Of a stretch of 27,612 nucleotides of DNA, positions 16,989 to 22,955 are shown in pieces. Below the pieces are notes generated by a model, which saw nothing but the letters and a program-made list of their open reading frames with translations, ran no database searches and was not told the DNA's origin. The stretch's first letter is position 1, and each line of letters opens with the position of its first letter. Location of the stretch: the NCBI GenBank assembly GCA_964472505.1, contig CAYYQW010000053.1:1-27612 (forward strand), given 5' to 3'. The stretch comes from JAYEIA01 sp964472505 (GTDB taxonomy: Bacteria > Bacteroidota > Bacteroidia > Bacteroidales > JAADGE01). The translations under genes were made by a program, and so were the position numbers.

Positions 16989-17495
16989 ATGACAAATGAA
17001 ACTCATGACATCCTGAATAATTCACTCAAGGCAAGCAGTACCGATGATCTCTTTGGTGAAATACTTCTTATCTTGCGAAAGCATTTTGATGAGTCTATTG
17101 AAGATATTGAGCTAACAAAAAAACTGTCAAAATTGGGAGCTAAAACCCAGCTACATCAAATAATTGAAAAAGCTTTGGAAGACTCTTTAAAAGCAACTTG
17201 GGATGCTTCCGTTTCGATTGATAAACAGTTCATGAGTATTCTTGACCTAATTATACAAGCGTACTTCAAGGAGCTAAAAGATGTTGTTGAGACCGTTTAC
17301 AAAACAAAAACTACAGGAAACGTCCTGCATTATTCAGTTGTCCTCAAAGAGGACAATATGGAAAACAGAAACGCTGTTTATGAGTTCTTCGACGATTATG
17401 AAACATCCGAATATTCTGAAAAATATCCTATTTACTTTCAAGTTGTTCCCCCCGGGCTTATCAATAAAATCAATACAGAAAAGAAAATCTATTAA
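16989..17495 (+). CDS. Unrecognised protein, first gene of duplicated two-gene system (copy 1)
   Basis: A 168-residue soluble protein with no signal or membrane segment. The N-terminal two thirds are helical (LLILRKHFDESIEDIELTKKLSKLG...). The C-terminal third is alpha/beta and is the best conserved part in the paralogue at 21928: VYKTKTTGN-LHYSVVLKED--ENRN...PIYFQVVP--LINKINTEKKI. The frame is open from a TTG at 16938, but that triplet is the end of the -7 promoter element, so the ATG at 16989 is the start. It is followed 10 bases later by a HEPN-like gene, as in copy 2. I do not recognise the family. A toxin-antitoxin partner or a degenerate nucleotidyltransferase-like domain is possible, but no GS...DxD motif is seen. 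Confidence 0.8.
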   Translation: MTNETHDILNNSLKASSTDDLFGEILLILRKHFDESIEDIELTKKLSKLGAKTQLHQIIEKALEDSLKATWDASVSIDKQFMSILDLIIQAYFKELKDVVETVYKTKTTGNVLHYSVVLKEDNMENRNAVYEFFDDYETSEYSEKYPIYFQVVPPGLINKINTEKKIY

Positions 17496-17505
17496 TTGAG
17501 CTTGC

Positions 17506-17940
17506 ATGCAAAAACACATTGACCAAGCAAATCACAATATTGAATTTCATAGTTGCATAGATAGTAAGTTTACAGGCAAGTTTACTGACTGGAAAATAAC
17601 AGTTTTATTTTATGTTGCCATTCATTTGATCAAGGCTCTTGCTGCGAAGGATAAAAAAAATATTGGAAACTCACATAAAGAAATCAATACAGGAATAAAC
17701 CCAACAAACCGGAATGCAGTAATGAAAATTAGTCGAAAAGCTTGGAGAAGCTATCAGACCATGTATCAGAATTCTAAGAACTCCCGTTATAACGGAATTA
17801 CTGATTTGGAAACTTTCGAAGAACTTTTACAAGGCGATTATCAAAGCAGCCTTGAAAACCTTGTTTTTTTAACTAAGTATCTTAACGGTCGAGGCATAAA
17901 GTCACAGCCGGTACAGCAAGCTCAAAAGCATAAAAAGTGA
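17506..17940 (+). CDS. HEPN-like protein, second gene of duplicated two-gene system (copy 1)
   Basis: A 144-residue, mostly helical soluble protein. The pattern TDWKITVLFYVAIHLIKAL (about 27-45), a second His in NSHKEIN (H57), and a late Y..MYQNSKNSRYNG (83-97) resembles the uncharacterised HEPN-type proteins whose signature is FYaaxHlxeA...H...YxxLxxxSxxaRY. The Rx4-6H ribonuclease motif of classic HEPN toxins is absent, so RNase activity is not supported by sequence. It begins 10 bases after the preceding gene's stop and is about 65% identical (by hand alignment) to the protein at 22439; the invariant block SRKAWRSYQ lies at 76-84. The product ends in a Lys/His-rich tail. Likely works with its upstream partner. 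Confidence 0.75.
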   Translation: MQKHIDQANHNIEFHSCIDSKFTGKFTDWKITVLFYVAIHLIKALAAKDKKNIGNSHKEINTGINPTNRNAVMKISRKAWRSYQTMYQNSKNSRYNGITDLETFEELLQGDYQSSLENLVFLTKYLNGRGIKSQPVQQAQKHKK

Positions 17941-17966
17941 AGATATAATACAACGCTTCCCACGCT

Positions 17967-17996
17967 AACCGCAGCCCAAACCACTGCTGTTTTTTT
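17967..17996 (+). terminator. Terminator of cassette 1
   Basis: AACCGCAG (17967-17974) pairs with CTGCTGTT (17984-17991) with one mismatch, followed by a run of seven T. It is 26 bases after the HEPN-like gene. Confidence 0.6.
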
Positions 17997-18053
17997 CTGA
18001 CATCCATTCTCTCACTTGCAAAGTTTCTCACACTCATGCAGAAAAAGCAAATA

Positions 18054-18103
18054 TTTTTGCATGATGTATCATTTTTACACTATATTTGCGTTATATAGTA
18101 ACG
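18054..18103 (+). promoter_or_regulatory. Shared cassette promoter/operator, copy 2
   Basis: TTTG (18056-18059), 21 bases, TATATTTG (18081-18088). It has the same ATGAT-GT-ATCAT element between the boxes and a slightly altered palindrome after them (CGTTATATAGTAACG, 18089-18103). A second CGTTATATTAT lies at 18117-18127. It drives the Panacea-type pair. Confidence 0.7.
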
Positions 18104-18149
18104 GGTTTCTATATACCGTTATATTATGAAACACCACACAAAAAATATT

Positions 18150-18674
18150 ATGAACTCCGAAAGAATAAACGAAATCATTCACACAATGCTTTTTGTGCTC
18201 AAAGAACTTGGAGGACAAGCCGATTTTCATCGCATATTCAAATTGATTTATATCGCAGACAAAGAACACCTGGCTGAATACGGCACACACATACTTGACG
18301 ACAAGTATATAGCTATGGAAAACGGCCCTGTATTGTCAAGCGCATACGACATCTTGAAATCACTCAGAGAAACCCCCGACCCTTACGCAAGCCAATTTTT
18401 AACCCTTCTCGACAGATATAAAGTAAAAGCAATCCAAGAACCTGACTTAGATGAACTGGCTTCATCACACATCCGTTTTATTAAGAAAGCAGTAAAAAAG
18501 TTTGGAAAAAAAGGCTTTGGCTATCTCACAGACAGCACACACGATGCTGCATACCATTCCGTAGAATTAAATTCAGAAATGCCATATTTATCTATTGCAA
18601 AAGCAGGCGGAGCAGACAAAGGCATGCTTGCATGCATTCAGGACAGACTCGAAAATGAAAATGCCGTGTTTTAA
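18150..18674 (+). CDS. Panacea-domain (SocA-like) antitoxin
   Basis: A 174-residue protein made almost wholly of a Panacea domain (formerly DUF4065, SocA-like): RINEIIHTMLFVLKELGG, then the signature KLIYIADKEHLAEYG (31-45) and DDKYIAMENGPVLSSAYDIL (50-69). Panacea proteins act as antitoxins for many unrelated toxin types (PanAT systems). An earlier in-frame ATG at 18126 exists, but it overlaps an operator-like CGTTATATTATG and leaves only a 38-base leader from the -7 element; the ATG at 18150 begins the domain normally. The next gene starts directly after its stop codon (TAA then ATG), a typical toxin-antitoxin arrangement. Autoregulation through the CGTTATA repeats is likely but unproven. 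Confidence 0.85.
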   Translation: MNSERINEIIHTMLFVLKELGGQADFHRIFKLIYIADKEHLAEYGTHILDDKYIAMENGPVLSSAYDILKSLRETPDPYASQFLTLLDRYKVKAIQEPDLDELASSHIRFIKKAVKKFGKKGFGYLTDSTHDAAYHSVELNSEMPYLSIAKAGGADKGMLACIQDRLENENAVF

Positions 18675-19148
18675 ATGAAATTTTCCGACAGTTCGCCTCA
18701 AAACCTCAAACAACAAAATTCAGAAAACAGTATAAAAGTCGGCAGCGTAATACGTATGTTTGTATTCGACACAACACCGCCCAAAACAAAACTATTCATA
18801 ATAATAGGTCTTGACCCCGAAAACATATGCTTGGCATCTGTTTATATAAATTCAAAACTAACAAAATACGCTAAAAGAAACCCCAAAATAAAACGACAAC
18901 ACGTACTTATAAAAAAAACAGAACAACACTCATTTTTAAAGCACGATTCCTATATTGACTGCGCAGAGCTTAAAATAAAAAACATAGCAAAACTTAAAGA
19001 AAAAATAGAAATAGATCCGTCCATTGTTCGGGGAACACTGGAGGACTCAGTCATAGAACAAATAACTCGTAAACTGTCAGTTGCAGAAAACATCAAACCA
19101 AAACACAAAAAACGCTTCAACCTCAACAGGTTCAGCGATTTCGATTGA
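18675..19148 (+). CDS. Candidate toxin partner of the Panacea antitoxin
   Basis: A 157-residue basic protein starting at the base after the antitoxin stop. After a polar N terminus (1-20) comes KVGSVIRMFV...TKLFIIIGLDPENICLASVYIN (21-60), strands that recall the G-x-V...K...V-V core of PemK/MazF-like SH3-barrel proteins. HVLIKKTEQHSFLKHDSYIDCAEL (76-99) fits the later strands, and the tail is helical and basic (KPKHKKRF). The likeness to MazF/PemK is in strand order only; no catalytic residues can be assigned. Position alone makes it the likely toxin of a PanAT pair. Confidence 0.65.
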   Translation: MKFSDSSPQNLKQQNSENSIKVGSVIRMFVFDTTPPKTKLFIIIGLDPENICLASVYINSKLTKYAKRNPKIKRQHVLIKKTEQHSFLKHDSYIDCAELKIKNIAKLKEKIEIDPSIVRGTLEDSVIEQITRKLSVAENIKPKHKKRFNLNRFSDFD

Positions 19149-19185
19149 AATTATTCATATTAGTCTTTAAATAAATCGCTCTGCC

Positions 19186-19209
19186 GGCGCTCGTTTGCAA
19201 CGAATGCCC
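19186..19209. repeat. 24-bp palindromic REP-like unit, copy 1
   Basis: GGCGCTCGTT and AACGAATGCC flank TGC, forming an imperfect hairpin; a final C follows. It differs by one base from the copy at 20034-20057. Both sit just after the last gene of a cassette. Confidence 0.6.
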
Positions 19210-19369
19210 AAATCACAGACAAGCATAGTTTACAAAACTCGGCTTTTTTACTGTGATAAACTGTAAATCAGACATTCGCTGTATTTTATTTTCAACAAAG
19301 CTAACCCTTGAATACTTTCGTTTTACCGATATATTAACAGTCTTGTAAAATCAATTTTATAAGTTGTCC

Positions 19370-19400
19370 TTTGTTATTGACTGATTATCACGTAAGTTTG
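19370..19400 (+). promoter_or_regulatory. Promoter of the SLATT-like gene
   Basis: TTTG (19370-19373), exactly 19 bases, TAAGTTTG (19393-19400): a complete Bacteroidota consensus promoter. Transcription should begin near 19407, about 12 bases before the ATG at 19419, so the leader is very short. It is unlike the shared cassette promoter. Confidence 0.75.
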
Positions 19401-19418
19401 CGGTAAAATAACACTCAT

Positions 19419-19925
19419 ATGAGGGAACGAATTTGGTACGAGATGGTAGACTCATTATACAGGGAAGTATACTTGAGCAAAGTTATAAGCTTTAATAGGG
19501 TCGTAAACAAGTTCGTTAACTTTGCAACTCTGTTTCTCTCCTTGCTTAGTGTTGTCCTGTTTAAATATATTCAAGATTATATTTACATAATATTAATCGT
19601 ATTTGTTGTGATCGAACTTTTAAAAATTTTCAATTCTGTTTTTTTGTGGAACGAAAACAGCCTTGTCGAACTAATTAGCTTAAGGGCAAAATATAAAAAA
19701 TATTATTACTCGTTAGATGTTCTTTGGACAAAGTTCGATTCTGACGTGATTTCTGATAAGAAAATTACTGATGAATTTTTTCGTATAAGAAAGAGATATG
19801 AGCCTAAAGCTGAGAATACAAAACCGGAGTACTATTTCAGACATTTATCTTTTATAAAAAAAAGCGCAAATAAGTTTACTAATTCATATATAACTACACA
19901 TTATCATGGCAAAACAAACGATTAA
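19419..19925 (+). CDS. Two-helix membrane protein with SLATT-like layout
   Basis: A 168-residue protein: a short amphipathic N-terminal helix (1-28), two adjacent transmembrane helices (about 32-49 and 53-72) with a very short loop, then a charged, Tyr- and Lys-rich helical C-terminal domain (80-168). That arrangement is the one described for SLATT-type 2TM effectors in prokaryotic conflict systems, which are thought to form pores when triggered. There is no cyclase or sensor domain in the same operon. Its last 20 bases overlap a 39-codon ORF in another frame. An in-frame ATG at 19443 is a possible alternative start. The family is inferred from topology and neighbourhood, not from a clear motif. 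Confidence 0.6.
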   Translation: MRERIWYEMVDSLYREVYLSKVISFNRVVNKFVNFATLFLSLLSVVLFKYIQDYIYIILIVFVVIELLKIFNSVFLWNENSLVELISLRAKYKKYYYSLDVLWTKFDSDVISDKKITDEFFRIRKRYEPKAENTKPEYYFRHLSFIKKSANKFTNSYITTHYHGKTND

Positions 19926-20025
19926 AAGTAGCTCAAAGAAAGCCTATTGCTCATCGGCTAAGGTGGGTGCAAAAAATCATTTACCCAGAATGAAAAACCC
20001 TCCGAAGCCGCCTCCTAAAAAGTAG
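19906..20025 (+). CDS. 39-residue basic Pro/Lys-rich small ORF overlapping the SLATT-like gene
   Basis: The ATG at 19906 lies inside the end of the 2TM gene (20-base overlap, different frame). The product is basic, with a Ser/Lys-rich first half (KSSSKKAYCSS) and a striking Pro-Lys tail (MKNPPKPPPKK), and has a single cysteine. The overlap and the non-random tail suggest a translated gene coupled to the 2TM protein. No family recognised. The next feature downstream is the GGCGCTCGTT palindrome, which closes this unit. Confidence 0.5.
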   Translation: MAKQTIKSSSKKAYCSSAKVGAKNHLPRMKNPPKPPPKK

Positions 20026-20033
20026 CCCCCACT

Positions 20034-20057
20034 GGCGCTCGTTTGCAACGAGTGCCC
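20034..20057. repeat. 24-bp palindromic REP-like unit, copy 2
   Basis: GGCGCTCGTT, TGC, AACGAGTGCC and a final C: a hairpin with 9 of 10 pairs. It lies 9 bases after the small ORF and is a near-identical copy of 19186-19209. Confidence 0.6.
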
Positions 20058-20117
20058 AGCTAAGTTCCGTGCTCCTGCATCCAAAAACGGATAGTCAGGC
20101 ACAACAGCAAAATTTTT

Positions 20118-20148
20118 TTTGAACTGTGATATTTTAACGCTACTTTTA
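20118..20148 (+). promoter_or_regulatory. Putative promoter of the HNH gene
   Basis: TTTG (20118-20121), 19 bases, TACTTTTA (20141-20148), which is 7 of 8 bases of the -7 consensus. Predicted start near 20155, giving a leader of about 175 bases before the HNH ATG. Confidence 0.5.
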
Positions 20149-20149
20149 T

Positions 20150-20317
20150 TTGATAAATAATAAAATTTATACAACAGAGAAGAAACTTCGATCTGCATAT
20201 AACAAAAAAGTATTCAGTCTTGAGGTGCCTGTAGATCCGGGTGACCTTAAATTGTTTAAATTAACTGTCGACTGTCTGCCTTTTACGGAATCAAAAGTAT
20301 CCCTCAACCTAACTTAA
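20150..20317 (+). other. Possible small or broken ORF ahead of the HNH gene, no ATG
   Basis: One frame from a TTG at 20150 to a TAA at 20317 reads as a protein-like sequence: NKIYTTEKKLRSAYNKKVF, then SLEVPVDPGDLKLFKLTVD and a Thr end, with no internal stop. There is no in-frame ATG; TTG overlaps the expected promoter, and an internal GTG near 20225 is the only other start. It ends 12 bases before the HNH start codon. It could be the tail of a decayed gene or a short leader ORF. Coding status is uncertain. Confidence 0.25.
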
Positions 20318-20329
20318 TATCCTTTATAA

Positions 20330-21274
20330 ATGAGTACTCTTAATCCAAGTGAAATAAACAAAAAAAAAGAAGAAGAGTTCTTCAAAAATTATGAACTTTA
20401 TAACATTTTTGGCTCCTCGGACAAAAAGATATTTATCGGAAAAAAGCAATCCAGAGTCTGTCGATTTTGCAAAAGAGGAGAGGATCAAGCCGATTTTAGT
20501 AATAATGCTCATATTATCCCGGAGTTTATGGGCAATAAAAAAGTATTCTCTTATTTTGAGTGCAACAATTGCAATGACAAATTTAGTTTGTATGAAGACT
20601 CTTTTGCTAAATTTTTGGGAGCCGCAAGAACAATTTCCTTTCTCCCCGGGAAAAGAAGTATACCAAAGTATAAAAATCCAAAAACAGGATTCGAGATGCG
20701 GCCCCAAAATGGTAGCATAGATATCAAGGTTATTGGCGACTCTGATGAGGTCTCAATTAATGAGGATAAGAAAAAACTTTATTTAAAAACTATAAAGCAA
20801 CCCTATATACCTATACACATTCCCAAAGTCTTGGTCAAAATAGGTTTGTCTCTGCTTAAGGGCAATGAAGTGCATCTTTATGAGAATGCAAGAATATTTC
20901 TTGAAACATCTGATAATGACAAACTAAATATTAAAAATGATTTTTTGTTGGTGTTCGGTTATTTTATTTCCGGGCCGCCTGTTTATCGTGAGCCCGTGGC
21001 CCGTTTGTATAAAAAAAAAGATATAAATTCGCGTATTCCTGAAATGCAAATAATTGTTTCCTTTTCTAACTACGTGTATCAAATGGTTTTACCTTTTGGT
21101 GCCGGAGACAATTGGCTCGCTGGACAAAAAGTTGAAAATCCTATTTTCCCCCTTTTAATTGCAAAAAATCATCCTGACATTAAATATAAAGATTTCATAC
21201 TTGATTTTAGAGATTGTGAAAAGGTATATAACCATGAGAGTAAATTAACAATAAACTATGAAAGAAAAGAATAA
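20330..21274 (+). CDS. HNH endonuclease-like protein (HNH_5 type)
   Basis: A 314-residue soluble protein. Near the N terminus is a zinc-binding HNH module of the HNH_5 type: C44-x2-C47, then NNAH61IIPEFMGN, then FEC78NNC81N82, followed by FSLYEDSFAKFLGAART. H61 would be the metal-activating histidine and N82 the middle motif residue. The long C-terminal part (about 115-314) is alpha/beta with no recognised domain and may recognise the target. Such proteins are frequent in defence islands and are often annotated only as HNH endonuclease; the substrate (DNA or RNA) is unknown. It lies between the 2TM unit and a small Cas2/GhoS-like ORF, about 100 bases upstream of the latter. Confidence 0.75.
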   Translation: MSTLNPSEINKKKEEEFFKNYELYNIFGSSDKKIFIGKKQSRVCRFCKRGEDQADFSNNAHIIPEFMGNKKVFSYFECNNCNDKFSLYEDSFAKFLGAARTISFLPGKRSIPKYKNPKTGFEMRPQNGSIDIKVIGDSDEVSINEDKKKLYLKTIKQPYIPIHIPKVLVKIGLSLLKGNEVHLYENARIFLETSDNDKLNIKNDFLLVFGYFISGPPVYREPVARLYKKKDINSRIPEMQIIVSFSNYVYQMVLPFGAGDNWLAGQKVENPIFPLLIAKNHPDIKYKDFILDFRDCEKVYNHESKLTINYERKE

Positions 21275-21373
21275 AAAAACAAACTTACTTTTCTTAAAAA
21301 AAAACCTTATATTCTTACAAGAAGGTTTCGACTTTCTTAAATCTGTTTTTTTAACATTTAACATTTATATTTT

Positions 21374-21649
21374 ATGCAATTTTATGCAATGATTACAGTT
21401 GACTTGCACTCAGCAAGCAGCGAGCAACGGGAAATCTTTTATCATGTTTTGAAAAAAAATGGTTTCACTAAAATTGAGGATCTATCAACAACTTGGTCCT
21501 TTACTTCTCCAGTTGTTTTTGTAGAAGATCAGTTTAAACAAAAAATACAGACTGTTCTTGAAAGTGCAAAGAGAGAGAGCAAGATAAAAGAAAGAGCTGT
21601 TTATGCGGTACTTGTAGGTAATGAACGTTTGGAATCGGGCACTTTCTGA
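21374..21649 (+). CDS. 91-residue Cas2/GhoS-like small protein
   Basis: The predicted order of elements is strand (YAMITVDLH), helix (SEQREIFYHVLKKNG), strand (FTKIED), strand (TTWSFTS), helix (QFKQKIQTVLESAKRES), strand (AVYAVLVGN). This is a ferredoxin-like fold, and the opening 'VDL...YHVLKKNGFTKIEDLSTTWSF' is like that of Cas2, VapD and GhoS-type small endoribonucleases and of uncharacterised relatives. There is no CRISPR array or Cas1 here, so CRISPR adaptation is not implied. D10 in the first strand could be a metal ligand as in Cas2. An in-frame ATG at 21389 (MITVDL) is an alternative start, preceded by a repeated TTTTATGCAAT. It ends about 90 bases before the next junction repeat. Confidence 0.55.
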   Translation: MQFYAMITVDLHSASSEQREIFYHVLKKNGFTKIEDLSTTWSFTSPVVFVEDQFKQKIQTVLESAKRESKIKERAVYAVLVGNERLESGTF

Positions 21650-21740
21650 AATTAGAAAATTTACGGTAGAAAAAATGAGCTGACTTTTTAGAAAAAATAC
21701 ATCAACGAAATAAGTTTATGTTAATTCGAAGCCAACAACT

Positions 21741-21767
21741 AACCGCAGCCCAAACCGTTGCGGTTTT
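21741..21767 (+). terminator. Hairpin terminator before cassette 5
   Basis: AACCGCA (21741-21747) and TGCGGTT (21759-21765) form a perfect 7-bp stem with an 11-base loop, running into a short T stretch. It would end the HNH/91-aa unit. The T run is weak. Confidence 0.5.
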
Positions 21768-21829
21768 CATTTATGACCTCATTCCTCTGACTTGCAAAAT
21801 TTCTCACACTCATGCAAAAAAAGCAAATA

Positions 21830-21879
21830 TTTTTGCCTAATGTATCATTTTAGCAGTATATTTGCGTTATATTATAACG
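21830..21879 (+). promoter_or_regulatory. Shared cassette promoter/operator, copy 3
   Basis: TTTG (21832-21835), 21 bases, TATATTTG (21857-21864), then the palindrome CGTTAT-ATT-ATAACG (21865-21879), identical to that of copy 1. The element between the boxes is partly changed (TAATGTATCATT). Confidence 0.7.
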
Positions 21880-21927
21880 GTAATTTGCTTTAAATTTAGT
21901 TATTTTATAGTCTTTTTGGCAACCACA

Positions 21928-22428
21928 ATGAACACAAACAATCACATAACAGAAAGTTCAAAGAAATCAAGTCGTACCAAAGACTTGTCTCTCATACTTG
22001 AATTGTTAGGGTCTAACTTGGAAAGCCTGCTGGATTCCGTTGATGTTACAAAAAAGGTACACAAGCTCGGTACAAAAACAGAACTGCATCAGCAAATTGA
22101 AAATGTATTTAAAGACCCATTAAAAGCTGTGTGGGAAGTTTCATCAAAATTTGATGAACAAATTTTACTCATTCTCAACACTATAGTTGAAAGTTACTTC
22201 AAAAAGCACAATGAAATTATTCATTCGGTTTACAAAACCAAAACATCCGGAAACGATTTGCATTTTTCTGTTGTTCTGAAAGAAGATTCTTTGGAAAACA
22301 GAAACACGCTTCTCACATTTTTTGACCGCTACGACTTGACCGAGTACTCAAAAAAATACCCGATTTTCTTTCAGTTCGTGCCGCTTGAGCTTATAAACAA
22401 AATAAATACTGAAAAGAAAATCTTTTAA
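21928..22428 (+). CDS. Unrecognised protein, first gene of duplicated two-gene system (copy 2)
   Basis: A 166-residue paralogue of the protein at 16989. The N-terminal 40 residues differ most. The helical middle (VTKKVHKLGTKTELHQQIEN) and the C-terminal alpha/beta part (VYKTKTSGNDLHFSVVLKED, ENRN, EYSKKYPIFFQFVP, LINKINTEKKI) are strongly conserved, which suggests the C-terminal third holds the functional surface. The frame is open from the TTG inside the -7 element at 21862; the ATG at 21928 is the true start. The HEPN-like gene follows after 10 bases, the same gap as in copy 1. No known family. Confidence 0.8.
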   Translation: MNTNNHITESSKKSSRTKDLSLILELLGSNLESLLDSVDVTKKVHKLGTKTELHQQIENVFKDPLKAVWEVSSKFDEQILLILNTIVESYFKKHNEIIHSVYKTKTSGNDLHFSVVLKEDSLENRNTLLTFFDRYDLTEYSKKYPIFFQFVPLELINKINTEKKIF

Positions 22429-22438
22429 CAGCTTCGCA

Positions 22439-22879
22439 ATGCAACAATTCGTTGATCAGGCAAACCACAATATTGATTTTCACAGATGCATTGATACAAG
22501 TTTTGAAAACAGGTTTACCGACTGGAAAATAACAGTGTTATTTTATATTGCAATCCACCTGATTAAGGCTCTTGCTGAGAAAGATAAAAAAGACATTGGG
22601 AACTCACATCAGGAAATCAATACCAATATAAACCCGGAAAATCCTAATGCAGTAATGAAGGTGAGCCGAAAAGCTTGGAGAAGCTATCAACACCTTTTTA
22701 GAACCTCTCAAACATCCCGTTACAGCGGCATTTCTGACCCGGAAACTTTTGAGCAAATAATGAAATCCGATTATCGGTTTTGTCTTGATAGTTTTAATTA
22801 TTTGTCTAAATATGCGAAAGGCAGAGGGATAATAACAAATAGCTTAGCTTTGCCGGAGAAACCCGACAAAAAAGCATAG
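22439..22879 (+). CDS. HEPN-like protein, second gene of duplicated two-gene system (copy 2)
   Basis: A 146-residue paralogue of the protein at 17506, about 65% identical by hand count. Blocks that are unchanged in both include QANHNI, FTDWKITVLFY, AIHLIKALA, IGNSH, SRKAWRSYQ and SRY. The two surface-like regions that differ most are residues 84-92 and 102-118. That pattern, a fixed core with changed patches, would fit two pairs kept specific to their own partners. The Rx4-6H motif is again absent. The tail is Lys-rich. Confidence 0.75.
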   Translation: MQQFVDQANHNIDFHRCIDTSFENRFTDWKITVLFYIAIHLIKALAEKDKKDIGNSHQEINTNINPENPNAVMKVSRKAWRSYQHLFRTSQTSRYSGISDPETFEQIMKSDYRFCLDSFNYLSKYAKGRGIITNSLALPEKPDKKA

Positions 22880-22955
22880 CCCGGCAAAAGGCACATACTG
22901 CTGTTTTACTAAACGCATCCTACACTAAACGTAATTTCCGAACTACACTTTTTCA

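Larger units (their letters stand above)
17965..18103 (+). repeat. Long cassette-junction repeat, copy X
   Basis: These 139 bases, from CTAACCGCAGCCCAAACC through a CTCACACTCATGCA-AAAAAGCAAAT block to the promoter/operator, are closely similar along their whole length to 21739-21879. Each copy thus joins the 3' end signal of one cassette to the promoter of the next, which would allow cassettes to be gained, lost or duplicated by homologous recombination. Confidence 0.65.
21739..21879 (+). repeat. Long cassette-junction repeat, copy Y
   Basis: These 141 bases match the X copy (17965-18103) over nearly all their length, including the CTAACCGCAGCCCAAACC start, a TTTCTCACACTCATGCA block and the promoter. 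It precedes the second copy of the HEPN-like system. Confidence 0.65.

Noticed and set aside
17506..17940. Classic HEPN ribonuclease toxin
   Set aside because: No Rx4-6H motif is found in either copy; only the general HEPN-like helical pattern is present.
17965..17996. Integron attC site
   Set aside because: CTAACC and inverted arms suggested it, but the RYYYAAC/GTRRRRY pairing with extrahelical bases is not present, each unit has its own promoter, and no integrase is seen.
21374..21649. CRISPR-Cas adaptation (Cas2)
   Set aside because: The fold looks Cas2-like, but there is no Cas1, no effector and no repeat-spacer array in the window.
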